A DNA stretch of 64,000 bases. Source: Opitutaceae bacterium (GTDB taxonomy: Bacteria > Verrucomicrobiota > Verrucomicrobiia > Opitutales > Opitutaceae). A program made the translations under genes and the position numbers. The notes below the pieces were generated by a model. It made no database searches and was not told where the DNA came from. It worked only from the letters and a program-made list of their open reading frames with translations. Of the stretch, positions 25,044-37,553 are shown one piece after another. Numbering within the stretch: position 1 is the stretch's first letter; every line of letters begins with the position of its first letter. The stretch spans positions 1 to 64,000 of the forward strand of contig JAEUGW010000010.1 of NCBI GenBank assembly GCA_016795565.1. Reading direction: 5' to 3'.

Positions 25044-25928
25044 TTAGTTGCCCGGCAGACGGTCAGGGCTGATGACAATGTTGATCGGCGGTTCAGCGGG
25101 GATAGTCGGCTTGACTACAATTTCCTGATCGCCGCCAGAGGGAATGTCAGCCGGGCCGTCGGGGCCCACTTCCGCCTTTTTCTCAATGATGTCAAAGGTG
25201 ACTGTTTTTCTTGCGTTGCAAGCGACGGTGACCCGTGCGTCAGAGGCGTCCAGGTCTTCTTGCGGTATGCGGCTGATGGTGATTGTCGGGGCGAGGTTGC
25301 CTGCGGAAGCCCGGACGATGGCGCGTTCACCTGGGCGGAGGATCTGGCCGCCTACATCCTTGCTGCTACCGCGCACGGTGAGATCGCCATCCAGCAGGTC
25401 GATGACCGTCTCGTTCGCGTTGGTCTGGATGGAAACCTTGCCGCCGCGGATATTCATCGAGGCTTGCGGAGTGGTGTAGAGCATGGAACTTCCGGAAACC
25501 AACTGGCTGGTGCAGATACCCACCGCCCCACGGGCCACATGGACTTCGGATTGGGAAATGGAGGGCTCGTAGGGCACGTCCGCCGCCGTGTCGCGGTTGG
25601 GCTGGAAGGGCTCTTGCACAAAGCGGTCAATCTCCACCCGGGTGCTCTCATCAACAAACATCCCGGTGCCATTGGAGTAAACGTAGGCGTTATGGGCGCC
25701 CTCTTTGGTCTCGATGACAGTGCCGGGTGCATCAAAGGCGGTGGCCTGCTTGGCGGTGTAGAGCTTCTCCCCGGTCACGATCTGGCTCTCACCTACGGCC
25801 TCCGCGAGGTAGATTTTGCTGGTGGGGCCCTTCTTCTTGCCGAGCTGACGTTGCGCCAACGCGCTCGGTGTCGTCACCACTAGCGCGACAGTGGCGAGGA
25901 TGATAAGGCGGGTGAGGTTAGCATTCAT
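25044..25928 (-). CDS. FecR-domain periplasmic protein, first gene of EPS operon
   Basis: A 294-residue exported protein (signal peptide MNANLTRLIILATVALVV, cleavage near ALA). A FecR-like beta domain is visible at about 60-200: STRVEIDRF, VHVARGAVGI, YTTPQASMNIRGG and DLLDGDLTVRG. The C-terminal 90 residues are proline-rich and of low complexity. Such proteins are often seen with polysaccharide export genes. The role is not known; binding of the polymer or of peptidoglycan is possible. No membrane sensor or sigma factor is next to it. Confidence 0.8.
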   Translation of the reverse strand: MNANLTRLIILATVALVVTTPSALAQRQLGKKKGPTSKIYLAEAVGESQIVTGEKLYTAKQATAFDAPGTVIETKEGAHNAYVYSNGTGMFVDESTRVEIDRFVQEPFQPNRDTAADVPYEPSISQSEVHVARGAVGICTSQLVSGSSMLYTTPQASMNIRGGKVSIQTNANETVIDLLDGDLTVRGSSKDVGGQILRPGERAIVRASAGNLAPTITISRIPQEDLDASDARVTVACNARKTVTFDIIEKKAEVGPDGPADIPSGGDQEIVVKPTIPAEPPINIVISPDRLPGN

Positions 25929-26000
25929 GGCCGATAGTTTTTGGAATTAACACGGTTGGGCCGTTTGGCGAACACCTTCTGGTTAATATCCCGAATAAAG

Positions 26001-26028
26001 CTAGGGTATTACACCTAGCGCAAGCGCT
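26001..26028 (-). promoter_or_regulatory. Two adjacent palindromes upstream of EPS operon
   Basis: ctagg (26001-26005) and cctag (26014-26018) form a palindrome with an eight-base spacer; directly next to it agcgc-aa-gcgct (26017-26028) forms a second. The region 25929-26064 is AT-rich compared with the rest of the window. These are candidate operator sites for control of the operon; no regulator gene is near. Confidence 0.45.
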
Positions 26029-26064
26029 TAGTAAATATTTTTCATTGAGGATTCTAATCTTAAA

Positions 26065-28629
<2,565 letters not shown>

Positions 28630-28650
28630 CGATTGTTAAAACCCGCCACA

Positions 28651-30006
28651 TTGAGACATTCCCTTTCACCGTCAATCACCGCCCGTCTGGCCGCAATTGC
28701 CCTCGTTTTGCTGGGGCTGACCGCTTCCGCCGAGGGGGCCATGAGCCGGGGCTTCAACCGCTTGCTGGACGCCGTCGTCCGCATTGATGTCCGGGAAATC
28801 GAGTTCAACGATGGCGCCAAGCGCATCACGGGAGGGGTCGGCTCCGGGGTCATCATTTCCAACGACGGCCTGGTTCTCACCAACGCCCATGTCGTTAGCC
28901 CCCAGGCCGTCGAGATTTCCGTGACCTTGGCCAGCCTGGAGCGCATCAACGCCAAGCTGGTTGGCTGGGATCATTGGACGGACCTCGCGCTGCTTCGCAT
29001 CGATCTCGAGGCGATCAAGAGCCGCCGGCTCAACTTCGCGGTCGCGGATTTTGGAGACTCGGACGATCTTTTTGTCGGCCAGACCGTGTTTGCCGTCGGC
29101 ACGCCACACGGCCTGACGCGCACCGTCACGCGCGGCATCATTTCCAACAACAAGCGCTACTTTGAGGACAGCCGCGGCGTGAACGGCTACGAGACCGGCG
29201 CCTTCAACACCTGGCTGCAAACCGACGCCGCGATCAATCCCGGCAACAGTGGCGGGCCGCTTGTCACCGAGGACGGCAAAGTCGTCGGCATCAACTCGCG
29301 CGGCTACGTCGGTGCCGACAACCTGGGCTTCGCCATCCCGGCCAAGGTGGCCCGCACGGTCGCCGCGACACTGGTGAAGGAGGGCGCTGTCACCCGCAGC
29401 TACGCCGGCATCGGCTTCCGCGAGTTGCAGGATCTCGAGCGATTCTACGCACTCAGCGCCAACACCGGCGTGCTGGTTGCCAACGTCGACGTCGGCTCGC
29501 CCGCCGCCAAGGCCGGGCTGCGTGCCGGCGACGTGGTGCTCACGCTCAGCGGGCGCAAGGTGGACGGGCGTTTCCCCGAGCAGCTGCCGCCGATCCAGCA
29601 GTCCATCGCGGGCCTGCCGGTCGGTTCGTCCGTGAAGGTCGGCGTCAAGCGCGGCGACCAGGTCGTCGAACTCAGCGCGACTACCGAGAAGCTCGAGAGC
29701 CGGGTGGGCGAGGAGTGGGCCTTTGAGAAGTGGGGCCTCACCGTGCGCAAGGTTTCGCGCGCTTACGCCCGTGAAAACCAGCTGACCGACGCGACGGGCG
29801 TGGTCGTCCTCGGCGTGCAGCCCGGTTATCCCGCCGCCGAGGCCGGACTCGCCCGCGGCGACATCATCACAAAGGTCGGCAGCAACACCATCGCGGAACT
29901 TGCCCGGTTGAAAGAGCTCTATGCAGGCTACGAGTCCAAGCCTGAGCCCCAGTTGGTCGAGGCCCAGCGCAATCGCCGCATCTCCCTTTACGTCATCAAG
30001 CCATGA
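28651..30006 (+). CDS. DegP/HtrA-type serine protease with two PDZ domains
   Basis: A 451-residue periplasmic protease. The best start is TTG at 28651, since it gives a signal peptide (LRHSLSPSITARLAAIALVLLG, split by cleavage near AEGA); an ATG at 28741 would lose it and a TTG at 28633 is also possible. The triad is complete: H80 in LTNAHVV, D111 in HWTDLALLRID and S200 in NPGNSGGPLV. PDZ1 (about 260-345) has GSPAAKAGLRAGDVVL; PDZ2 (about 360-450) has GYPAAEAGLARGDIIT. It overlaps the next gene by ATGA. Its paralogue downstream is inactive by sequence. Confidence 0.93.
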   Translation: MRHSLSPSITARLAAIALVLLGLTASAEGAMSRGFNRLLDAVVRIDVREIEFNDGAKRITGGVGSGVIISNDGLVLTNAHVVSPQAVEISVTLASLERINAKLVGWDHWTDLALLRIDLEAIKSRRLNFAVADFGDSDDLFVGQTVFAVGTPHGLTRTVTRGIISNNKRYFEDSRGVNGYETGAFNTWLQTDAAINPGNSGGPLVTEDGKVVGINSRGYVGADNLGFAIPAKVARTVAATLVKEGAVTRSYAGIGFRELQDLERFYALSANTGVLVANVDVGSPAAKAGLRAGDVVLTLSGRKVDGRFPEQLPPIQQSIAGLPVGSSVKVGVKRGDQVVELSATTEKLESRVGEEWAFEKWGLTVRKVSRAYARENQLTDATGVVVLGVQPGYPAAEAGLARGDIITKVGSNTIAELARLKELYAGYESKPEPQLVEAQRNRRISLYVIKP

Positions 30007-31382
30007 GTCTTCTCCGTTGCAGTCTTCTATCCCTTGCCCTTGCCCTCATGGCGACTGCGGCACCTCTGCCCGAATTGTTCCAGGAGCGGCTCAAGTCGGT
30101 CGTGGCTGTGGAGTTCTTCATCCAGGCAGAGACCGAGCGCCAGCCGGTCACGGTGCTCGGCACGGTGATTGACGACGCCGGCACCGTCATTCTGCCCGGA
30201 GCCGCCATCATGCCAAGCGTCGCGCCGGGACAGCTGAGAGATTTCAAGATCTACCGCCCGGGCGGCACGGAGTCGGCAGCCGCGACCTATCTCGGACAGG
30301 ATGCCTTCACCGGCTGGCATTTTGTGCGGATCGAGGAAAAGGGGCGCACCGGTCTTGTGCCGGTCACGCATTGGCAAGCCATGAAGGCTGACCCGGCGCT
30401 GAGTGACGAACTTTGGGGCATCGGCCTGCGCAACAAGGATGAGGATTTCCAGCCGTATTTCCTGAGCTCGCGGGTGGCGATTATGATGAACCTGCCGCAG
30501 AAGACGGTGGTTCTCGGCGCTGATGTCGCCGGACCCGGCCTGCCGGTCTTCAACGCCGCCGGCGAACTTGCCGGCCTCGCGCAGCCATCCTTCGGGCAAA
30601 ATTTTCTCATGTTTTCCCGCAACCAGCGGGGCAGCCCCGTGGTGCTCGTCAACGTCGAAGAGTCCAGCGTGGTGTTGCTGGCCAGCGAGGTGCTGCCGCA
30701 TCTGGGCCGGGTGCCGAAATCCGTCACCGGTCGGCCGATCGCGTGGTTCGGAGCCTATGGCCTGCAGCCGATGGATCCCGAGGTGGCCAAGCTGCTCAAG
30801 CTGGAGAACCAGTCCGGCGTGGTGGTGAGCGACATCATGAAGTCCAGCCCCGCCGATGAGGCAGGGTTGCAGGAACGCGACATCATCCTCGCCATCGACG
30901 GCCAGCCCCTGCCGCGCCTCAAGCCGGATCGCATCGTGGTCAGCTATTTTGGCCAGCAGATCCTGCGCCGCTTGCCCGGTGACACTATCACGCTCTCCGT
31001 GCTCCGCGGCACGGCGAACGTAGACCTTCGGCTTAAGCTCGGCGACGAGCCCAAGCTCGTGCGCGAGGCCGACCGCCGCTACTTTGAGAAACTCGGCCTC
31101 ACGGTGCGGGAATTCCTCTACAACGACGGCATCATTCACCGCGCCAGCCCCGGCACCACCGAGGGCGTCATGGTGCATTTCATCAAGCCCGGCAGCGCCG
31201 TCGCCACGGCGGGCCTGCGGTCCGACGACTGGGTGCGCGAGATCGACGGCGTCGCGATCAAGTCCTACACGCAGGCCACGGAAATGCTCGCAGCCATCGA
31301 GGCCGACCAGCATCGAGCGGAATTCGTGTTGCTCGTCAGCCGCGGCGGGGAGACACAAGTGCTGCGTGTGAAACTCAACTGA
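30003..31382 (+). CDS. HtrA-like protein without catalytic triad, two PDZ domains
   Basis: A 459-residue paralogue of the preceding protease, co-translated with it (ATGA). It has a signal peptide (MSLLRCSLLSLALALMATAA). The trypsin-like region is recognisable from VLGTVIDDAGTVILPGAAI, but the position of the His is alanine (AA near 67), the Asp position is glycine (FTGWHFVRI near 104) and the Ser loop has become AGPGLPVFNAAGE (177-189), without serine. The two PDZ domains (about 255-345 and 365-455) look intact, for example SSPADEAGLQERDIILAIDG. It is probably a non-catalytic partner or regulator of the active protease. Confidence 0.87.
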   Translation: MSLLRCSLLSLALALMATAAPLPELFQERLKSVVAVEFFIQAETERQPVTVLGTVIDDAGTVILPGAAIMPSVAPGQLRDFKIYRPGGTESAAATYLGQDAFTGWHFVRIEEKGRTGLVPVTHWQAMKADPALSDELWGIGLRNKDEDFQPYFLSSRVAIMMNLPQKTVVLGADVAGPGLPVFNAAGELAGLAQPSFGQNFLMFSRNQRGSPVVLVNVEESSVVLLASEVLPHLGRVPKSVTGRPIAWFGAYGLQPMDPEVAKLLKLENQSGVVVSDIMKSSPADEAGLQERDIILAIDGQPLPRLKPDRIVVSYFGQQILRRLPGDTITLSVLRGTANVDLRLKLGDEPKLVREADRRYFEKLGLTVREFLYNDGIIHRASPGTTEGVMVHFIKPGSAVATAGLRSDDWVREIDGVAIKSYTQATEMLAAIEADQHRAEFVLLVSRGGETQVLRVKLN

Positions 31383-31406
31383 CCGACGTCCATGCACCCA
31401 CTTGTT

Positions 31407-31489
31407 TGTCATTCTGCACGAAGTGAAGCATCCAGCCGCACGAACGCGGGCACCTATCATGATGGATTATTCGCCGCGCTCAGAATGAC
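31407..31489. repeat. REP-like inverted repeat (cattctg...cagaatg)
   Basis: Left arm gtcattctgcacgaagtgaa (31408-31427) and right arm ending ctcagaatgac (31479-31489) pair imperfectly. It is the same family as 56976-57057 and the arm at 1026. It occupies most of the gap ahead of ribE, leaving only nine bases before the start codon. Confidence 0.7.
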
Positions 31490-31498
31490 GTGATCACC

Positions 31499-32092
31499 AT
31501 GTTCACGGGCATCATCGAGGAAACGGGGCGGGTGGCCGCCTTCACTGAGGGTCCGGATTCCTGGCGCCTGCAGGTGGCGGCGAAGCTCGTGCCTGGCGAC
31601 GTGAAGCTCGGCGACAGCGTGGCGGTCAACGGCTGCTGCCTGACGGTGACGAAGTTCGACGCGGGCAACCTTTGGTTCGACGTGCTCGCCGAAACGCGGC
31701 GTCTGACCAGCTTTTCGCGACTCGCGGCCGGCTCGCTGGTCAACTTGGAGCGCAGCCTGCGCGCGGACGCGCGGCTCGGCGGGCATTTTGTTTCCGGCCA
31801 CATCGACGTTGCCGGGCGCATCGAGGTCTTCGAGGCGCGCGGCAAGGATCATTACCTGAAGGTGCACGCGCCCGGCGGCTTTGCGCGCTACCTCGTCTAC
31901 AAGGGTAGCGTCGCGATCGACGGCATCTCGCTCACGGTGGCCGAGGTGGCGGGTGACTGCTTCGCGGTCTGGCTCATCCCGCACACGATGGCGGCGACGA
32001 ACTTGCAGGGCAAAAAGGCGGGGGACGTGGTCAACCTGGAATTCGACTTGCTGGCCAAGTATGTCGAGAAGCTGAGCGCTGGGCCGTCCTGA
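31499..32092 (+). CDS. ribE: Riboflavin synthase, alpha subunit
   Basis: A 197-residue enzyme that makes riboflavin from two lumazine molecules. The ATG at 31499 gives [15 protein letters not shown], the universal start. Two lumazine-binding repeats are seen, with [13 protein letters not shown] near 38 and [15 protein letters not shown] near 136. H98-containing [14 protein letters not shown] is typical. The two residues GRVA and ATNL support the fold. It is followed one base later by a uracil-DNA glycosylase gene. No FMN riboswitch is seen; the upstream gap is a repeat. Confidence 0.95.
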   Translation: MFTGIIEETGRVAAFTEGPDSWRLQVAAKLVPGDVKLGDSVAVNGCCLTVTKFDAGNLWFDVLAETRRLTSFSRLAAGSLVNLERSLRADARLGGHFVSGHIDVAGRIEVFEARGKDHYLKVHAPGGFARYLVYKGSVAIDGISLTVAEVAGDCFAVWLIPHTMAATNLQGKKAGDVVNLEFDLLAKYVEKLSAGPS

Positions 32093-32093
32093 C

Positions 32094-33011
32094 ATGGCGA
32101 CGCGCGAACAACTTCTTGCGCTCAACGACGAGCTCCGCCGCCTCAAGGCCGGCGGCCAGCGCGCGGTTGCGGTCACGGAGGAGGGCATGGCGCAATTGCG
32201 CGCGGCTGTCTCCGAGGTGCAGGAAGTTTCTATTGCTGAGCGTTCATCCGCGGTGTCGGGCGCTGCGGCAGCGATTCCGGTCACTGAATCGCGCAAGGCT
32301 GAGCCGGCTCCGGCGCCGGCGGTTTCCGCCCGGCCGGACCTTGTTTTGCCCGAGGGCGACAAACAGTCGCGGTGGAATTTCGTGCGGGACCTGGTGCTGA
32401 ACGACCAGACCTGCCGGGGGCACGTCCATCCTGGCAAGCAGGTCGTATTCGGTGTCGGCAATCTCGACGCCGCCATCATGTTCGTCGGCGAGGCGCCGGG
32501 TGGCGACGAGGAGGAGCAGGGGGAGCCTTTTGTTGGTCGGGCGGGCCAATTGCTGAACAAGATGATCAAGGCCATGGGCCTCGAGCGCAGCCAGGTTTAC
32601 ATCGGCAATATCCTCAACTGGCGTCCGGCGATGGGTGTGCGCAATCCGGACGGATCACAGACCGGCAATCGGCCGCCGACGGCGGCGGAAATGGCCTATT
32701 GTCTTCCTTTCATTCGCGCGCAGATCGCCATCATCCAACCGAAGGTGATTGTCGCGCTCGGCAAAACTGCCGTGGACGGCCTGCTCGGGGCGGAACGCTT
32801 CAAATCCATGGGCGCGGCCCGCGGGGCCTGGCACAGCTATGCGGACACCCCGCTGCGCGCGAGTTATCATCCGTCCTACCTGCTGCGGCAGGAGGGCCTG
32901 ACGAGTATCGCCGCCAAAAAGATCAAGCGGGACGCTTGGGAGGACATGCTGGCTGCGATGGAGCGGGCTGGCGTGCCCGTCTCGGAGAAACAGCGAAACT
33001 ATTTCCTCTAG
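32094..33011 (+). CDS. Uracil-DNA glycosylase, family 4-like, Fe-S ligands incomplete
   Basis: A 305-residue DNA repair protein. Residues 1-85 are a low-complexity, Ala-rich extension. The catalytic domain has [19 protein letters not shown] (130-148) and SYHPSYLL (H259). Canonical family 4 enzymes bind a 4Fe-4S cluster with four cysteines. Here I find C107 and C203, but the second position is H110 (TCRGHV) and the third is tryptophan W176 (NILNWRP), so the cluster may be absent. Similar NxxxWRP sequences occur in some proteobacterial relatives. It sits directly behind ribE. Confidence 0.87.
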   Translation: MATREQLLALNDELRRLKAGGQRAVAVTEEGMAQLRAAVSEVQEVSIAERSSAVSGAAAAIPVTESRKAEPAPAPAVSARPDLVLPEGDKQSRWNFVRDLVLNDQTCRGHVHPGKQVVFGVGNLDAAIMFVGEAPGGDEEEQGEPFVGRAGQLLNKMIKAMGLERSQVYIGNILNWRPAMGVRNPDGSQTGNRPPTAAEMAYCLPFIRAQIAIIQPKVIVALGKTAVDGLLGAERFKSMGAARGAWHSYADTPLRASYHPSYLLRQEGLTSIAAKKIKRDAWEDMLAAMERAGVPVSEKQRNYFL

Positions 33012-33676
33012 CGCACGTTGCCGTAGGTGCTGACAATGACCTCCTGCCCGGACGCGGCCCGGCCATGGATGCGAAAGGCGGCGTTCGCCGGTTGGGTGGT
33101 GGCGGGCGGCTGCAGATAGACCCGGTAGCGCCGGCCGGCCGCAACGGTCTCGAGCCGCGCACTGAAATCCGCACTGGTGGGCAGCACTCGCGTGAAGTTG
33201 ATCGTCACGCCAGGGATCACCTCAAGCTCCACCACTTTCTCGATCGCAGGCTCGTGGAGTTTCCATGCCACGCTCCGCGGCGTCATCGTGACGAGTTCGG
33301 GCACCTCTATCCGGACAAGCAGCCTGACCGGTTCGGGACTTTCGTCCGTCACGACTTTGACCTGCCGCTCATATTGACCGAGCCGGTCGCCCACGGTGAA
33401 TTTGAATCTGATCACGCCGCTTTCCCCGGGGGCATAGGACATCCTGTCGGCGGAGACATCAAGGCAGTCGCAGTTGCTCGACACCTCGCGGATGGTGACG
33501 GGTTTGCCCCCACGATTGGTAAATTCAAAGGCTGCCTCTTGGATTGTCTGGAATGGAGCGGTGGTGAGGCTCAGCTCCCGGCTTTTCCAATCCAGCGCGG
33601 CGCATGGCACCACGGCGCGGGTCAGCAGCCAGATCAGCAACAGACTGCACCGGAGCGGGGTGGCATAGTGCTTCAT
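33008..33676 (-). CDS. DUF1573-domain secreted protein
   Basis: A 222-residue exported protein of unknown role. ATG at 33676 gives MKHYATPLRCSLLLIWLLTR as signal segment. The DUF1573 beta-sandwich starts near residue 45 with FEFTNRGGKPVTIREVSSNC, and the conserved Cys pair of SNCDCLDV is present. The second half is a further beta domain. Its 3' end overlaps the UDG stop by four bases on the opposite strand. DUF1573 domains are common in Bacteroidota and Verrucomicrobiota envelopes. Confidence 0.8.
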   Translation of the reverse strand: MKHYATPLRCSLLLIWLLTRAVVPCAALDWKSRELSLTTAPFQTIQEAAFEFTNRGGKPVTIREVSSNCDCLDVSADRMSYAPGESGVIRFKFTVGDRLGQYERQVKVVTDESPEPVRLLVRIEVPELVTMTPRSVAWKLHEPAIEKVVELEVIPGVTINFTRVLPTSADFSARLETVAAGRRYRVYLQPPATTQPANAAFRIHGRAASGQEVIVSTYGNVR

Positions 33677-33691
33677 GGGCAATACGGAATA

Positions 33692-33749
33692 AATTAGCCT
33701 CGTGAAGGTTATGGCAAGTTTCTGTGCCAGGCCAATACCGTGGCTAATT
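33692..33749 (+). promoter_or_regulatory. Structured leader candidate upstream of metK
   Basis: The arms aattagcc (33692-33699) and ggctaatt (33742-33749) are exact reverse complements, and inside is a second hairpin tggca / tgcca (33712-33716, 33725-33729) with an eight-base loop. The element is 58 bases long and begins 130 bases before the metK start. It does not match a SAM or SAH riboswitch I know, and no T-run follows, so it is not a simple terminator. Confidence 0.4.
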
Positions 33750-33821
33750 CATGCATCAGGCAATCCGCATACGTTGATAATCTACTTGCTTGGCCGCACC
33801 GGGCACCCTTTTCTGAGGGCT

Positions 33822-34988
<1,167 letters not shown>

Positions 34989-35012
34989 CCGCCTGCCTCA
35001 ACCTTCACCATT

Positions 35013-36437
35013 ATGGCTACCACCACCGCCCCCGGCGCCACCGATTATCACGTCAAGGACATCACCCTCGCTGACTGGGGTCGCAAGGAAATCTCCGTCG
35101 CCGAGCACGAGATGCCCGGCCTCATCTCCGTCCGCAAGAAGTTCGGCCCGGGCAAGCCCCTCAAGGGCGTCCGCGTCACCGGCTCGCTGCACATGACGAT
35201 CCAGACCGCCGTCCTCATCGAGACCCTCAAGGAGCTCGGCGCCGACGTCCGCTGGTGCTCGTGCAACATCTTCTCGACGCAGGATCACGCCGCCTCCGCC
35301 ATCGCCAAGTCCGGCACGCCGGTCTTCGCCTGGAAGGGTGAAACACTCGAGGAATATTGGGACCTGACCCTCAAGGCCATCTCGTTCCCGGGCGGCAAGG
35401 GCCCGCAACTCGTCGTCGATGACGGCGGCGACGTCACGCTCCTCATCCACAAAGGCTGCGAACTCGAGGAGGGCAGCGACTGGGTCAACACTCCGTCCAC
35501 CTCCCACGAGGAGCAGGTCATCAAGAACGTCCTCAAGCGGGTCCATAAGGAGGATCCGCTCCGCTGGACGACCATCGCCAAGGAGTGGAAAGGTGTCTCC
35601 GAGGAGACGACCACCGGCGTGCACCGCCTCTACCAGATGCTGGAGAAGGGCAAGCTCCGCGTCCCGGCCATCAACGTCAACGACTCGGTCACGAAATCCA
35701 AGTTCGACAACCTCTACGGCTGCCGCGAGTCGCTCGCCGACGGCCTGAAGCGCGCCACCGACGTGATGATCGCCGGCAAGGTCGCCTGCGTGTGCGGCTA
35801 CGGCGACGTGGGCAAGGGCTCGGCGTTCTCGCTCAAGGGCTTTGGCGCCCGTGTCATCGTCACCGAGATCGACCCCATCAACGCCCTGCAGGCCGCGATG
35901 GAGGGCTTCGAGGTCAACACGATCGAGTCCACGCTCGGCACGGCCGACATCTACGTCACCACGACCGGCAACAAGGACATCATCACGCTCGAGCACATGC
36001 GCGCGATGAAAGACCAAGCCATCGTCTGCAACATCGGCCACTTCGACAACGAGATCCAGGTCGACAAGCTCAACGCCTCCGACGCGAAGCGCACCAACAT
36101 CAAGCCCCAATACGACATGTATACGTTCCCGAAGGGGAACAGCATCTACATGCTCGCCGAAGGCCGCCTCGTGAACCTCGGTTGCGCCACCGGCCACCCG
36201 TCGTTCGTGATGTCGAATTCCTTCACCAACCAGACGCTCGCGCAGCTGGACCTGTGGAAGAACAAGGACACCTACAAGGTGAACGTCTACCGCCTGCCGA
36301 AGCACCTCGACGAGGAGGTCGCCCGCCTGCACCTCGAGAAGATCGGCGCCAAGCTGACGGTGCTCACCAAGGAGCAGGCCGAGTATCTCGGCGTCCCGGT
36401 CGAGGGCCCCTACAAGCCGGAACACTATCGCTATTGA
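35013..36437 (+). CDS. ahcY: Adenosylhomocysteinase
   Basis: A 474-residue NAD-dependent enzyme that hydrolyses S-adenosylhomocysteine. The start [20 protein letters not shown] is normal. Motifs include [30 protein letters not shown], the substrate-binding [10 protein letters not shown], the NAD fold [12 protein letters not shown] and the C-terminal YKPEHYRY, which contributes to the neighbouring NAD site. A clear terminator follows. Together with metK it recycles the methylation cofactor. Confidence 0.97.
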   Translation: MATTTAPGATDYHVKDITLADWGRKEISVAEHEMPGLISVRKKFGPGKPLKGVRVTGSLHMTIQTAVLIETLKELGADVRWCSCNIFSTQDHAASAIAKSGTPVFAWKGETLEEYWDLTLKAISFPGGKGPQLVVDDGGDVTLLIHKGCELEEGSDWVNTPSTSHEEQVIKNVLKRVHKEDPLRWTTIAKEWKGVSEETTTGVHRLYQMLEKGKLRVPAINVNDSVTKSKFDNLYGCRESLADGLKRATDVMIAGKVACVCGYGDVGKGSAFSLKGFGARVIVTEIDPINALQAAMEGFEVNTIESTLGTADIYVTTTGNKDIITLEHMRAMKDQAIVCNIGHFDNEIQVDKLNASDAKRTNIKPQYDMYTFPKGNSIYMLAEGRLVNLGCATGHPSFVMSNSFTNQTLAQLDLWKNKDTYKVNVYRLPKHLDEEVARLHLEKIGAKLTVLTKEQAEYLGVPVEGPYKPEHYRY

Positions 36438-36462
36438 GCCGCAATCCGGTTCGCCTCACTCA

Positions 36463-36489
36463 AGCCCGCGAGCAATCGCGGGCTTTTTT
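36463..36489 (+). terminator. Rho-independent terminator of metK-ahcY
   Basis: Stem agcccgcga / tcgcgggct with loop gcaa and a run of six T, 25 bases after the ahcY stop. Confidence 0.92.
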
Positions 36490-36492
36490 GTT

Positions 36493-36544
36493 TGGAGGGT
36501 CGGCCTCCCGGCCGACCGCGGCCGGTCGGGAGACCGGCCCTCCA
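36493..36544. repeat. Inverted repeat (tggaggg...ccctcca)
   Basis: A compact intergenic copy of the family that is also inside dus. Arms tggagggtcggcctcccgg and ccgg-gagaccggccctcca. It lies between the ahcY terminator and the stop codon of the converging ABC gene. Confidence 0.75.
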
Positions 36545-37351
36545 TCAACGCGATACCAGGTCGTAGTCGCTGCCGCGTTTCACCACCCGCAGCTTCGCGC
36601 CGAAGAGACGGGACAGCGCCGTGGAGGTCAGCAGTTTCGCCTTCGGGCCGTCGGCGATGATGCGGCCGGCCTTCATGAGGATGACGCGGTCGATCTCGGG
36701 AATCAGGTCGCCGATGTGGTGGGTGACGAAGATCAGGCTCTTGCCGGCGCGTGCCAGCTTGCGCAGCACGTCGCGAAATTCACGCACAGCGCCGGGATCG
36801 AGGCTCGTGGTGGGCTCGTCGAGGATGAGCGCCTCCGGATCGTGCACGAGGGCCCGGCCGATCATGGCGCGGCGCTGCTCACCCGAGGACATCGCGGATA
36901 GGGGGCGCGCGGCGAGGTGGCTGATCTCAAGGAAGCGGAGCAGTTCCCGGGTGCGCCGTTCCTGGGCTGGGGTCGGCCGGTGGTGCGGCCACAGCCCGAT
37001 ACTGTTGAAGAAACCGGACAGCACCAACTCGCGGGCGGTCACCTGACGGGCCATCACCTCGTGGGAAAGGTATTGCAGCGTGTCGAGCGCCACGATGCCG
37101 ATGCGGCGCCGGATATCCTCCAACGCCCAGTTTTCCTGGCCGAAGAGCTGGAAGCGCGTCCCGCGAAATCCGGTTTCGGGGTAGAGTTCGCAGGTGATCA
37201 GCTTGACGAGGGTGGACTTGCCCGAGCCGTTCGGCCCGAGCAGGGCGACATGCTCGCCCGGTTTTACCTGCAGGCTGAAATTGCGCAGCACGCGCCGGTC
37301 GCCCCGGGCGACGGTGAGGTGCTTGAAATCGATGATCAGGGGGGTGGGCAC
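36545..37351 (-). CDS. ABC transporter ATP-binding protein
   Basis: A 268-residue ATPase. Walker A is LLGPNGSGKSTLVKL (residues 36-50), signature MSSGEQRRAMIGRAL, Walker B ALILDEPTTSLD, and a switch His in LIFVTHHIGDL. The N-terminal VARGDRRVLRNFSLQVKPGE is usual. It resembles ModF/YvrA-like stand-alone ATPases more than a transporter subunit with a neighbouring permease; no permease is near. The transported substrate is unknown. Confidence 0.87.
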   Translation of the reverse strand: MPTPLIIDFKHLTVARGDRRVLRNFSLQVKPGEHVALLGPNGSGKSTLVKLITCELYPETGFRGTRFQLFGQENWALEDIRRRIGIVALDTLQYLSHEVMARQVTARELVLSGFFNSIGLWPHHRPTPAQERRTRELLRFLEISHLAARPLSAMSSGEQRRAMIGRALVHDPEALILDEPTTSLDPGAVREFRDVLRKLARAGKSLIFVTHHIGDLIPEIDRVILMKAGRIIADGPKAKLLTSTALSRLFGAKLRVVKRGSDYDLVSR

Positions 37352-37373
37352 GAGCTGGCGTTGAAATAAAAAG

Positions 37374-37396
37374 GCCCTCTTGCGAGGGCATTTTTC
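37374..37396 (-). terminator. Rho-independent terminator of tRNA-Ser
   Basis: On the minus strand: stem gccctc / gagggc with a four-base loop, followed by CTTTTT. It is located 11 bases past the tRNA 3' end; the opposite strand also has T's so it could work in both directions. Confidence 0.85.
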
Positions 37397-37406
37397 GGCG
37401 GAAAAG

Positions 37407-37496
37407 TGGCGGAGAGAGAGGGATTCGAACCCTCGATAGAGTTTCCCCTATGCAGCTTTAGCAAAGCTGTGCCTTCAGCCACTCGGCCATCTCTCC
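37407..37496 (-). tRNA. tRNA-Ser (GCU anticodon)
   Basis: A 90-base class II tRNA on the minus strand. Acceptor GGAGAGA pairs with TCTCTCC, discriminator G, CCA encoded. The D arm GCCGAGTGGC, the anticodon loop with GCT (bases 37460-37462 on the plus strand read agc), a long variable arm and the T loop GGTTCGAATCC are all clear. A terminator follows. Confidence 0.97.
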
Positions 37497-37553
37497 GGGG
37501 TGAGCCGGCAAGCAAAAGCCGGACCCGGGGGAGTGCAAGGTATTTTCGGGCGC

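Noticed and set aside
31383..31498. FMN riboswitch ahead of ribE
   Set aside because: The gap is almost fully taken up by the REP-like repeat and none of the conserved FMN motif sequences is present.
33677..33821. Known SAM riboswitch class in the metK leader
   Set aside because: I could not match the conserved cores of the SAM-I, SAM-II or SAH classes; only a general stem arrangement is present, so it is listed as a candidate element.
35585..36901. A 438-codon frame on the plus strand crossing the ahcY terminator
   Set aside because: It is a shifted frame of ahcY that continues through the terminator and the repeat into antisense of the ABC gene.
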